Shown here: piece after piece, positions 48,745 through 57,517 of the stretch
Layout of the letters: each line of letters starts with the position of its first letter
Numbering within the stretch: position 1 is the first letter of the stretch
From: a virus
IMG/VR virus record: IMGVR_UViG_3300028025_000091
Coordinates: 1-64,000 of that record
Reading direction: 5' to 3' (one strand)
DNA length: 64,000 nt
Translations under genes and position numbers: made by a program
Notes under the pieces: generated by a model
Database searches by the model: none
Told to the model about the DNA's origin: nothing
What the model saw: only the letters and a program-made list of their open reading frames with translations

Positions 48745-49096
48745 AATCTGTTTCTCGTATAGTAAAGCAAAATCAATCGCTCTTGATTTAGTCAAAGGTG
48801 ATTCTGCTATTGCTGAACTTAAATTAGCCAATAAATTGATTTGGCAATTAAATGAAAAAAGCGATGCTCAAGATAGTTTAGTTACTTTATATATAGATAA
48901 AGAACAAAATTACATGGGACAGATAGCAAATTATGATCAAATCCTTTTAAAACAAGAATCAATCATAACAGGTCTTGAAAGTGATGTTAAAACACTAACT
49001 CGCAAAAACGATATCCTTAAAAAAGGACTTAAATGGTTAGGTGGAGGATTCATGGCTTCCCTACTATCTGTTGTTACATTGGTAACAATTAAATAA
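48668..49096 (+). CDS. Exported partner of the spanin-like protein
   Basis: 142 aa. Signal sequence MATKLRILLVLLILSLNSFS, then a coiled coil (about 45-118) and a C-terminal hydrophobic helix (about 122-140). No lipobox Cys, so it is not a standard o-spanin lipoprotein; the C-terminal helix may anchor it instead. Overlaps the previous gene by 77 nt. Ends in TAATG overlap with the terminase. Confidence 0.55.
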   Translation: MATKLRILLVLLILSLNSFSQIDTNRICFSYSKAKSIALDLVKGDSAIAELKLANKLIWQLNEKSDAQDSLVTLYIDKEQNYMGQIANYDQILLKQESIITGLESDVKTLTRKNDILKKGLKWLGGGFMASLLSVVTLVTIK

Positions 49097-50697
49097 TGGA
49101 AGAAAGAAATTTAAAACAGGTAATCCGAGAGGAATATATAAAGTGTGCCCAATCACCGGCTTACTTTATGAAAAAATACTGCTACATCCAGCACCCAAAA
49201 CGCGGACGTATTCAGTTTAACCTGTACCCATTCCAGGAAAAAGTACTTACATTATTTCAAGAAAATCCTTACTCAATAGTACTTAAATCTAGACAGTTAG
49301 GTATCTCAACATTAGCAGCAGGTTATTCACTTTGGTTAATGTTATTCCATGAAGATAAAAACGTGCTATGTATTGCAACTAAACAGGAAACCGCTAAAAA
49401 CATGGTTACCAAAGTTAAGTTTATGTACGATAGCTTACCTTCATGGTTAAAAGAAAAAGACAAACCCCAAGAGTTTAGTAAATTAACCCTCCGATTAAAT
49501 AACGGATCTCAAATTAAAGCCACTTCAGCATCAAGTGATGCAGGTCGTTCAGAAGCCGTTACTTTACTAATAATCGATGAGGCCGCCTTCATCCATAACA
49601 TCGGTGAGATATGGGCATCAGCTCAACAAACCTTAGCTACTGGTGGGGGTTGTATAGCATTATCTACTCCATATGGTACAGGTAACTGGTTCCACCAAAC
49701 ATGGGTTAATGCAGAAATGGGTGAGAATAGTTTCTTACCAATTAGATTACCATGGGAAGTTCACCCTGAACGTGACCAAACATGGAGAGATCAACAAGAT
49801 AAAGATTTAGGTATTCGTATGGCAGCACAGGAATGTGACTGTGACTTTACAACTTCTGGTGATACAGTATTCCAACCAGAAGATATTGTGTTTTACGAAC
49901 AATTTCAAATACAAGACCCTCTAGAAAAACGTGGTATAGACCAAAACTTATGGATTTGGGAACCAGCGGATTATTCAAGGAACTATCTGATAGTAGCTGA
50001 CGTAGCGCGTGGCGATGGTAAGGATAATTCGGCGTTTCACATTATAGATGTTGAATCATTCACTCAGGTAGGTGAATATAAGGGACAAATCAGTACTAAG
50101 GATTATGGACATCTATTAGTTAGCATTGCAACGGAATATAATAATGCACTACTAGCAGTCGAAAATCAAAGTGTAGGTTGGTCTACTGTACAAACCATTT
50201 TGGATAGAGGTTATCAAAACTTTTACTACTCCCCTAAAGGTGGAGTTAACAATACAGATTCTTTCTTTGATCCATATATGGATGTAAGCAAGATGACACC
50301 AGGATTTACAATGTCTTCAACGACTCGTCCTATAGCAATTGGTAAATTCCAAGAAGCTGTTATGGATAAAGGAGTTGTTTTCCGCTCTAATCGATTATTA
50401 GAGGAAATGAAAGTATTTATATGGAGAAACGGTAGAGCAGAAGCGCAAGCAGGTTACAATGATGACCTGATGATGGCATTTGCTATTGGTTGTTACTTAC
50501 GTGATACTGCTTTCAAATTAAGACAAAGTAATATGGATATGACTAAAAGCATGCTTAATGGAATTGCTGGTAATACTTCAAAATATTCCGGTGGCTATAC
50601 AAATGGGCCTTCGTATGCTGATAAGTATAATAATAACCCATATCAAATAGATAACCCTTACTCAAATGGCAAAGAAGATATTTCTTGGCTTTTATAA
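49096..50697 (+). CDS. 17: Terminase large subunit, gp17-like
   Basis: 533 aa. ATPase motor: adenine/Walker A region LKSRQLGIST (about 63-72) and Walker B LLIIDEAAF (about 158-166). Nuclease: ADVARGDGKDN (about 301-311) and DDLMMAFAI (about 456-464), with conserved acids for metal. It packages DNA through the portal and cuts concatemers. Its N-terminus (NLKQVIREEYIK) resembles the tags found on other proteins here, although it is not expected inside the head. Confidence 0.93.
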   Translation: MEERNLKQVIREEYIKCAQSPAYFMKKYCYIQHPKRGRIQFNLYPFQEKVLTLFQENPYSIVLKSRQLGISTLAAGYSLWLMLFHEDKNVLCIATKQETAKNMVTKVKFMYDSLPSWLKEKDKPQEFSKLTLRLNNGSQIKATSASSDAGRSEAVTLLIIDEAAFIHNIGEIWASAQQTLATGGGCIALSTPYGTGNWFHQTWVNAEMGENSFLPIRLPWEVHPERDQTWRDQQDKDLGIRMAAQECDCDFTTSGDTVFQPEDIVFYEQFQIQDPLEKRGIDQNLWIWEPADYSRNYLIVADVARGDGKDNSAFHIIDVESFTQVGEYKGQISTKDYGHLLVSIATEYNNALLAVENQSVGWSTVQTILDRGYQNFYYSPKGGVNNTDSFFDPYMDVSKMTPGFTMSSTTRPIAIGKFQEAVMDKGVVFRSNRLLEEMKVFIWRNGRAEAQAGYNDDLMMAFAIGCYLRDTAFKLRQSNMDMTKSMLNGIAGNTSKYSGGYTNGPSYADKYNNNPYQIDNPYSNGKEDISWLL

Positions 50698-50705
50698 ATT
50701 AAAAC

Positions 50706-52604
50706 ATGGCAAATACAGGACTATTTAGTAGACTACAACGATTATTTTCAACAGATGTAATCATCCGAAACGAAGGAGGATCAAAGTTGAAAGTAATGGA
50801 TGTTAATAAAATCCAAGTTTCGGGTGAATACGAAACAAATGCACTAATCGATAGGTTCAATAGAATCTACACTAACTCACACACATCAATTTATGGTTAC
50901 CAAAGCAGTTTTAATTACCAAACTTTACGCCCCACACTTTATTCCGAATACGATGCAATGGATACAGATGCTATCGTTGCTTCTGCCTTAGACATTATTG
51001 CTGACGAAAGTACATTACGTAATGATATGGGAGAAGTACTTCAAATCCGTAGTTCGGATGAAGATGTACAACAAATTCTATATAACTTATTTTATGATGT
51101 ATTAAACGTTGAATTTAACCTATGGCCTTGGATTCGTAACATGTTGAAATATGGTGATTTTTTCTTAAAATTAGAAATTGCTGAAAAATTCGGTGTATAT
51201 GGAGTAATTCCTTACAACGCATTCCATATCGAAAGACAAGACGGATATGACAGAGACCATCCAGCTTCTGTAAGATTTAGATTTGACCCAGATGGAATTT
51301 CTTCTCCTTCAGATTACGGTTACTACAATGTACCAAACGCTGGTGGACAAGCTAACTCAATTTATTTTGACAACTATGAAATGTCGCATTTCCGTTTGTT
51401 AACGGATACTAACTTCTTACCTTACGGTAGATCTTATTTGGAACCAGGACGTAAATTGTTTAAACAATATACGATGATGGAAGATGCGATGTTGATTCAC
51501 AGAATTGTTCGTGCGCCTGAAAAACGTATATTCTACATCAACGTTGGTAATATTGCACCTGCTGAAGTAGAAAATTTCATGCAGAAAACAATTTCTAAAA
51601 TGAAACGTACTCCATATATTGATCAACAAACAGGTGATTATAACTTGAAGTACAACATGCAAAACTTACTTGAGGATTTCTATATCCCGGTTCGTGGAAA
51701 TGATCAAGCAACTAAAATTGATAACTTAGGTGGTTTACAATACGATGGAATCCAGGATGTTGAATACTTAAGAGATAAATTATTTGCTGCCCTTAAGGTG
51801 CCTAAAGCATTTATGGGTTACGAAAAAGATTTGACAGGTAAAGCTACATTAGCCGCTGAAGACATCAGATTCGCACGCACAATTGAACGCATTCAACGAA
51901 TTGTAGTATCTGAGTTGACTAAGATAGCATTGGTTCACTTATACGCTCAAGGTTATACCGATGAATCATTGACAAACTTTGAATTATCGTTAACTACTCC
52001 TTCTATCATTTACGATCAAGAAAGAATCGCGTTGATGAAAGAAAAAGTTGAATTAGCTAACTCGATGATGGAAGCTAAATTATTACCTACTGACTATATC
52101 TATGAAAATATCTTCCACTTAAGTGAAGATCAATACGATGAATATAGAAACTTAATTGCTGAAGATGCTAAACGCAAATTCCGATTAGCTCAAATTGAAA
52201 ACGAAGGTAATGATCCACTTGAAACAGGAAAATCATATGGTACTCCACACGATTTAGCAGCGCTATATGGTAGAGGTAGATACGATGCAGGTGAAGTACC
52301 TGTTGGATATGATGAAGAAGCTGAATTAGGAAGACCTGAAGAAAAAGTAACTGATAGAGGTACTCAAGACAATGCTTTGGGTAAAGATAGAATCGGATCT
52401 GTAGGTATGAAAAAAGATGGAGATGAATCAGATTCAATAAAACCTAAATTTCAAGGCGGTTCACCTTTAGCGCTAGAGACGAAAACTAAACGAAATCCTA
52501 ACTCAAGAATGTTCAATGATATTAAAAATCAGAAAAAACAAATGATTTTTGAATCGGATATTAAAGGAAACTCGTTATTAGATGAGTCACAGATACGAGA
52601 GTAA
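50706..52604 (+). CDS. 20: Portal protein, gp20-like
   Basis: 632 aa. Typical segments: ALIDRFNRIYTNSHTSIYGY near the N-terminus, YSEYDAMDTDAIVASALDII, then NMLKYGDFFLKLEI, and the DLTGKATLAAEDIRFARTIE clip/crown region. It forms the dodecameric ring through which DNA is packaged. The C-terminal 120 residues are low-complexity and charged. Follows the terminase at 8 nt. Confidence 0.93.
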   Translation: MANTGLFSRLQRLFSTDVIIRNEGGSKLKVMDVNKIQVSGEYETNALIDRFNRIYTNSHTSIYGYQSSFNYQTLRPTLYSEYDAMDTDAIVASALDIIADESTLRNDMGEVLQIRSSDEDVQQILYNLFYDVLNVEFNLWPWIRNMLKYGDFFLKLEIAEKFGVYGVIPYNAFHIERQDGYDRDHPASVRFRFDPDGISSPSDYGYYNVPNAGGQANSIYFDNYEMSHFRLLTDTNFLPYGRSYLEPGRKLFKQYTMMEDAMLIHRIVRAPEKRIFYINVGNIAPAEVENFMQKTISKMKRTPYIDQQTGDYNLKYNMQNLLEDFYIPVRGNDQATKIDNLGGLQYDGIQDVEYLRDKLFAALKVPKAFMGYEKDLTGKATLAAEDIRFARTIERIQRIVVSELTKIALVHLYAQGYTDESLTNFELSLTTPSIIYDQERIALMKEKVELANSMMEAKLLPTDYIYENIFHLSEDQYDEYRNLIAEDAKRKFRLAQIENEGNDPLETGKSYGTPHDLAALYGRGRYDAGEVPVGYDEEAELGRPEEKVTDRGTQDNALGKDRIGSVGMKKDGDESDSIKPKFQGGSPLALETKTKRNPNSRMFNDIKNQKKQMIFESDIKGNSLLDESQIRE

Positions 52605-52615
52605 AAAAACTTCAT

Positions 52616-52630
52616 ATATTTATAAATAAA
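52616..52630 (+). promoter_or_regulatory. Late promoter motif
   Basis: ATATTTATAAATAAA, 13 nt before ATG 52644. Confidence 0.6.
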
Positions 52631-52643
52631 CAAATATAACAGA

Positions 52644-53501
52644 ATGCAAGTTAAACATTCAAAGTATAAAAATACTGGTATCCTTTTCGAACTATTAGTT
52701 CGTCAAATCACCACAGATACATTAGATGGTAAGGATTCACCGGCTAAAGATATACTAAAAAAATATTTCGTTAAAACGGAATTGGGTCGTGAGTACAAGT
52801 TATATGAAACGTTATTGAAAAAAACATCGTTAACTGAAGCTAAAGCAAATATTGTTGTTAGTACATTAACTGAATCTTCACTTACCTTAAATAGAGGGGT
52901 TATTAAACGTCAAAAATATAATCTGATTAGCGAAATCCAAAAACATTATGATTTAAATGAATTTTTTAATCATAAGCTTCCTAATTATAAAGTATTTGCT
53001 GCGTTTTATACGTTGTTAGAAATTACTAACACACCTAAAAACGCTGACCTTGACCAAACGATCAACAATAAAGTGACTATTTTAGAACACTTAACTGCTG
53101 CTCAAATTACAGAAGGTAAAGTACGTGATGAAGTGATGGATGAATTCAATAATGTTGATAAAGATGTACGTTTATTAGCTTATAAAATGCTTTTAGAAAG
53201 TTTCAATACTAAATACGATACATTACATACTAAACAAAAAGAAATTCTTAAAGAGTATATTACTTCAATTGATAATACTTCTCGTTTAAAAGAATTCTAT
53301 ACTAATAAAATTAATGAAATTAAAGAAACATTAACTTCATTAAATGAAAATACTAAAAACGAAGTTACCAAAATCAAAATCAACGAAATTATTAATATCA
53401 TTACCATTCCAGCTAAAAATGCTAAGATAAATGATGATAATCTAGTTGATTTGTTACAATATTACGATTTAATTAATGAATTAGAAACTGTAAATGTCTA
53501 A
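52644..53501 (+). CDS. Head-region protein of unknown function (285 aa)
   Basis: Begins MQVKHSKYKNTGILFELLVR. This opening is found in many T4-like phages between portal and protease genes. All-helical. Probably a head or core component by position. Overlaps the next gene by 8 nt. Confidence 0.7.
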   Translation: MQVKHSKYKNTGILFELLVRQITTDTLDGKDSPAKDILKKYFVKTELGREYKLYETLLKKTSLTEAKANIVVSTLTESSLTLNRGVIKRQKYNLISEIQKHYDLNEFFNHKLPNYKVFAAFYTLLEITNTPKNADLDQTINNKVTILEHLTAAQITEGKVRDEVMDEFNNVDKDVRLLAYKMLLESFNTKYDTLHTKQKEILKEYITSIDNTSRLKEFYTNKINEIKETLTSLNENTKNEVTKIKINEIINIITIPAKNAKINDDNLVDLLQYYDLINELETVNV

Positions 53502-53994
53502 ACTTAAAGAAATAATTCGTAAAAAACTTAAAGAAGTAAGCGCTACCGGAATGGGTGGCGCTACTGCTATTCCTGGTGAAGGTATAGGAATGGCTACTAA
53601 ATATGCCTTTAAAAAAACTAAAATTAAAGAAGGACCTGGAGCTACTTTAGGTATGGGTCCAAGTGCTGGTTCCGAAGGTGTAAAAGATAATGCTTACGTA
53701 AAGCAATTTAAATATAAACTAGTACCTAAAAAAATTAAAGGATCTGGTTTAGAAGTTAAACAACTTTGGGAAGAAGATATACTAAACGAAGTAAATGAAT
53801 TTCAACAAAAACGTTTAGATGCATTAGATGAAATTGAAACATTAATGAATGAAATAGGTCCATTAATTTCAAACGCTAAAAACGAAACAATTGAACTATA
53901 TAGCGGAAACGCAGGTTCGTATGACATAACAAAACCAATTGAAATGGTAAAGAGTTATCTCCAAGACATAAAACAACTATTATCAGAAAAATAA
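53494..53994 (+). CDS. Head-region protein with N-terminal tag (166 aa)
   Basis: Tag KLKEIIRKKLKEVS at 3-16. Then a Gly/Ala-rich segment (about residues 17-60) and a helical C-terminus. Shape fits a packaged or core protein. TAATG overlap with the following gene. Confidence 0.65.
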   Translation: MSKLKEIIRKKLKEVSATGMGGATAIPGEGIGMATKYAFKKTKIKEGPGATLGMGPSAGSEGVKDNAYVKQFKYKLVPKKIKGSGLEVKQLWEEDILNEVNEFQQKRLDALDEIETLMNEIGPLISNAKNETIELYSGNAGSYDITKPIEMVKSYLQDIKQLLSEK

Positions 53995-55433
53995 TGAAAA
54001 AGACACTACAAGATCAGTATTTGTTAATTAAAGAAGGTAAAGGACACAAAGGTGTTTTTTTAACTGAAGCAAAACGTCAATTCCCTAATATCGTTCGTAA
54101 CGCAGCTACATTTGATGAAGCCGCAGCATCTCTTATTACTAAAAACATTATTACAGAAAATGTAATTGGTTTATCGGTAGTTGCTGGATATGAGCCTAAG
54201 AAAAAAGAATCATACGAAACCGCATTTGAAAATTTCTTAGCAGAGGCTGCTAAAAAGAAAGAAAATGAAGACGAAAAAGTAAAAGCTGAAGAGAAAAAAG
54301 TATCTAAAAAAGTTGAAGAAGATGCTTCCCATAACTTCAATAATTCAGATGAAAAAAATCCTGATAATATGATCTTTGGTCAAATTATGATGGGTTATTA
54401 TGCTGAAATGAAAGATCCTAAAAATGCTGATAAAACGATGCAAGAATTAAAAGACATCGTATTTAAAAATTTATCAAAAGACCCAATTTACTATACAAAA
54501 GATGGTCAATTCGGAGTTAAAGATTTAGGATATACAACTGAAGCGCCTGCTTTAGGTGAACCAAAAGAAGCTAAAGGAAAATACAAATCATCAGGATATG
54601 GTGATTTAAAAGAAGGTGTAGAGAAATTTATGTCTGATGTTAAAGATGCTGTAACTAAAAAAGGTGATAGCAAATTTACACCTGAAGAAATTAAAGCTAA
54701 ATTAAAAAAGAAACGCGAAGAAGAACTTGATCGTAGAAAAAAAGCAGGTGAATCACTTGAAGAAATTACATTACGTGAAGTAATTCAAAATATGATTGAT
54801 GAAGAATTAAATAGAGACGAATATAAAGATGCTTTATTTAAAATGGAACAACCACATTTAAATGATAAAGAAGCATTAGATAATATTCAACAAATATATA
54901 AATCCCATATTGCTGGATTAAATTCAATTAGTCAAGATTTAAAAGAAGGTGTAGAAAAAGATTTAGCTGCTATTAATAAAGAAGCAGAACATGAAGTTCT
55001 ACAATCTAAATTAGAAAAAATTCAAGCACTTATCGACAAAAAACAATCCCAACTAACCAAATTAGATGAGGATGAAGATATGAAAAATCTTACTGACGAT
55101 AAAAAAGTTAAAGAAATTTCAAAAGACATTAAAGCTCTAGAAAAAGCAAAAGCTAAATTAGAAAAATTGATGGGTAAAAAAGGTGGTAAAGCTAAAAAAG
55201 TAGAAGTCATTGATGAGATGGATAATGCTGAAGAAGCTGTAGCTGACATTGCTCCTGAATATATTGAAGATGCTGATAAAAGATTAAGAGCTGGAGAAGA
55301 AATTGATTCAATTCTTAGCAACTATCAAAATTTATCATTTGATGATAGAAATCATTTAAGAAATTACCTTGACTGGAAACAATCCTCAGACATTGGACAA
55401 AGTGAAGAATTAGGAGCTGAAGACCAATACTAA
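53994..55433 (+). CDS. Head core/scaffold-region protein (479 aa)
   Basis: Helical and highly charged. Acidic/Lys-rich in residues 80-120 and 320-420, with a coiled coil near 340-400. N-terminal YLLIKEGKGHKGVFLTEAKR carries I-K-E and L-T-E. By position between portal and protease it is likely a prohead core protein. It ends 1 nt before the protease. Confidence 0.65.
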   Translation: MKKTLQDQYLLIKEGKGHKGVFLTEAKRQFPNIVRNAATFDEAAASLITKNIITENVIGLSVVAGYEPKKKESYETAFENFLAEAAKKKENEDEKVKAEEKKVSKKVEEDASHNFNNSDEKNPDNMIFGQIMMGYYAEMKDPKNADKTMQELKDIVFKNLSKDPIYYTKDGQFGVKDLGYTTEAPALGEPKEAKGKYKSSGYGDLKEGVEKFMSDVKDAVTKKGDSKFTPEEIKAKLKKKREEELDRRKKAGESLEEITLREVIQNMIDEELNRDEYKDALFKMEQPHLNDKEALDNIQQIYKSHIAGLNSISQDLKEGVEKDLAAINKEAEHEVLQSKLEKIQALIDKKQSQLTKLDEDEDMKNLTDDKKVKEISKDIKALEKAKAKLEKLMGKKGGKAKKVEVIDEMDNAEEAVADIAPEYIEDADKRLRAGEEIDSILSNYQNLSFDDRNHLRNYLDWKQSSDIGQSEELGAEDQY

Positions 55434-55434
55434 G

Positions 55435-56067
55435 ATGAATAAACAACTACTAATAGAAACCAGACATTTCAGTCCAAAACCACTTACGTTATTGGAAGGA
55501 ATGAAAACCAACGGAAATGTTTTCGTTGAAGGAATATTGGCTACAGTTGAAGTTAAAAACGGTAATGGCCGTTATTACCCTAGAGAATTATGGGAACGTG
55601 AAATCGACAATTTTGCACGTAAAATCCAAATGAAATCTACTGAGACATGTGGTGAATTAGACCATCCTGACTCGCAAGTAATCAACCTTAAAAACGCATC
55701 TCATGCGATACGTGAATTGTATTGGAAAGGTGATGAAATATGGGGTAAAGTAGAAATTTTCTCTGATATGGGTGATTTAGGTACCTCATCTGGTCGTATA
55801 GCTGGAGCGTTAGTTAAAAATGGCCTATTGATTGGTATTTCTTCTCGTGGAATGGGTTCATTAAAACAAGTTGGTGAAATAATGGAGGTACAAGATGACT
55901 TCGAATTATTAACTTGGGATTTAGTTTCCAACCCATCAAATCCAGATTCATGGATGAAAAACGGTGCGTTAAACGAATCACGTACTACATATTTAGATCC
56001 ATACGCTAAAACAAACTCACTTATTACCGAAATTTTATGTGCTAAAGGCACGTGTCCTATATTTTAA
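55435..56067 (+). CDS. 21: Prohead core protease, gp21-like
   Basis: 210 aa, the usual length. GELDHPDSQVINLKNASH with H77 as a catalytic candidate, and GISSRGMGSLK near residues 133-143 with the nucleophilic Ser. Then DFELLTWDLVSNPSNP. Family: S77/U9-type protease that cleaves scaffold and internal proteins after (I/L)-x-E during capsid maturation in T4. Stop is followed by a terminator. Confidence 0.9.
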   Translation: MNKQLLIETRHFSPKPLTLLEGMKTNGNVFVEGILATVEVKNGNGRYYPRELWEREIDNFARKIQMKSTETCGELDHPDSQVINLKNASHAIRELYWKGDEIWGKVEIFSDMGDLGTSSGRIAGALVKNGLLIGISSRGMGSLKQVGEIMEVQDDFELLTWDLVSNPSNPDSWMKNGALNESRTTYLDPYAKTNSLITEILCAKGTCPIF

Positions 56068-56090
56068 AATATGCAAACCGGTGAAAAACT

Positions 56091-56116
56091 AGCCCTCATT
56101 TGAGGGCTTTTTTTTT
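56091..56116 (+). terminator. Rho-independent terminator
   Basis: AGCCCTC (56091-56097), loop ATTT, GAGGGCT (56102-56108), then eight T. It separates the protease gene from the scaffold gene, which has a TTTATAATAAAC late-like word at about 56213. Confidence 0.85.
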
Positions 56117-56255
56117 CTTTGTGACTTTGAATATATCAACACATACATATAACCCGAATATGTCACTCCCTCACACTATCATGTGACATCAATTAAATGA
56201 ATTCTATTACGTTTTATAATAAACGTACTTTCCCAACAAAATTAATTTAGGAAAA

Positions 56256-57491
56256 ATGGCAACAAACAGAGAAATGCTTAAAGAAGCAATCGCTGACGCT
56301 AAAGCTGTTAAAGAAACTGCAATAGCAAACGCAAAAGCTGCTCTAGAAGAAGCCTTCGCACCTCAATTGAAATCAATGTTATCAATGAAACTTCAAGAAA
56401 TGGAATCCGAAGAGGAAGAAATTAAAGAAGCTGGATTTGGAGATTTTGACACTAAAGAAAACACTACATTCAATACAATGGGTGAAAAAGCTTTAGATGA
56501 AGAAGAAGACATGACGAATGAAATTGATTTGGAAGAACTTTTAGCGGAGCTAAACGAAGAGGAAGATGTGGAAGAATCTATCAACGAAGCCGAAGAAGAG
56601 GAAGAAGACGAAGAGTCTGAAGAATCTGAAGAAGGTGAAGAAGAAGGTGAACCAATCGAACTCGAAGACATGACAGACGAAGATCTAAAAGACATGATCG
56701 AAGATGTTATTAAAGACATGATTTCATCCGGAGAACTTGAAGCTGGTCACGAAGGTGGAGAAGGCGAAGAAGAAGGTGAAGAATCAGAAGAAAGCGAAGA
56801 AGAAGAAATCGACTTAGCAGAATTATTAAGAGAAATCGAAGAAATGGAAGAACCAGTAGACGAAATCTTTGGAATTAAACCAGGTGCAGTTAGACGTTTA
56901 GAAAAGTCAATGCCTGGATTCTTAGACAAAGTTAAAGCTATGGATTCCCCAGAAGAGAAAGCAGCTGCATTAAAAGCAATTGCTGATCCTGCAGGTGAAT
57001 TCAAACGTGGATTCGAAAGCGCTTCATCTTGGATGAATGATGTATCTTCAATCTTTGACTATGTAGGTGCTAGAAGCCCATTCAAAACCTCAGTAGGTGA
57101 TACAGGTGTACCATCTCCATCAGGTGCGAATGAAGCTATGAAAGCTGAATTAGACGAAGCTATTTCAACAATCGAAGCTCTTAAGTCTGAATTGAACGAA
57201 ATCAATTTGTTAAATGCTAAATTGCTTTACACAAATAAAATCTTCAAAGCTAAAAACTTGAATGAAAGTCAAAAAGTGAAAGTGTTAAGTTCTTTTGACA
57301 AAGCTAAAAACGTAGGTGAAGTGAAAATGGTATTTGAAACATTAAACGAGGGTATTAAAGTTTCTAAAAACATCATTAAAGAAAACCTAGGTAGTGCTTC
57401 TAAAGGAACAATGACGCCTAACGTTAAAAAACCAATCGTAGAGTCAAACGAGGCATTCTTAAGAATGCAAAAATTGGCTGGAATTATTTAA
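56256..57491 (+). CDS. 22: Prohead scaffold core protein, gp22-like
   Basis: 411 aa, extremely acidic in the middle (Glu/Asp runs across about residues 45-215), with helical ends. It starts MATNREMLKEAIADAKAVKE and ends KKPIVESNEAFLRMQKLAGI. Position directly before the major capsid gene and after the protease is that of T4 gp22. It would be degraded by gp21-type protease on maturation. Confidence 0.8.
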   Translation: MATNREMLKEAIADAKAVKETAIANAKAALEEAFAPQLKSMLSMKLQEMESEEEEIKEAGFGDFDTKENTTFNTMGEKALDEEEDMTNEIDLEELLAELNEEEDVEESINEAEEEEEDEESEESEEGEEEGEPIELEDMTDEDLKDMIEDVIKDMISSGELEAGHEGGEGEEEGEESEESEEEEIDLAELLREIEEMEEPVDEIFGIKPGAVRRLEKSMPGFLDKVKAMDSPEEKAAALKAIADPAGEFKRGFESASSWMNDVSSIFDYVGARSPFKTSVGDTGVPSPSGANEAMKAELDEAISTIEALKSELNEINLLNAKLLYTNKIFKAKNLNESQKVKVLSSFDKAKNVGEVKMVFETLNEGIKVSKNIIKENLGSASKGTMTPNVKKPIVESNEAFLRMQKLAGII

Positions 57492-57517
57492 TTTTAAACT
57501 AAAAACAAAAAACAAAA

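Noticed and set aside
56393-57004. Minus-strand Ser-rich ORFs opposite the scaffold gene
   Set aside because: Long Ser runs are the antisense of Glu-rich codons (GAA/GAG) of the scaffold protein; not real genes.
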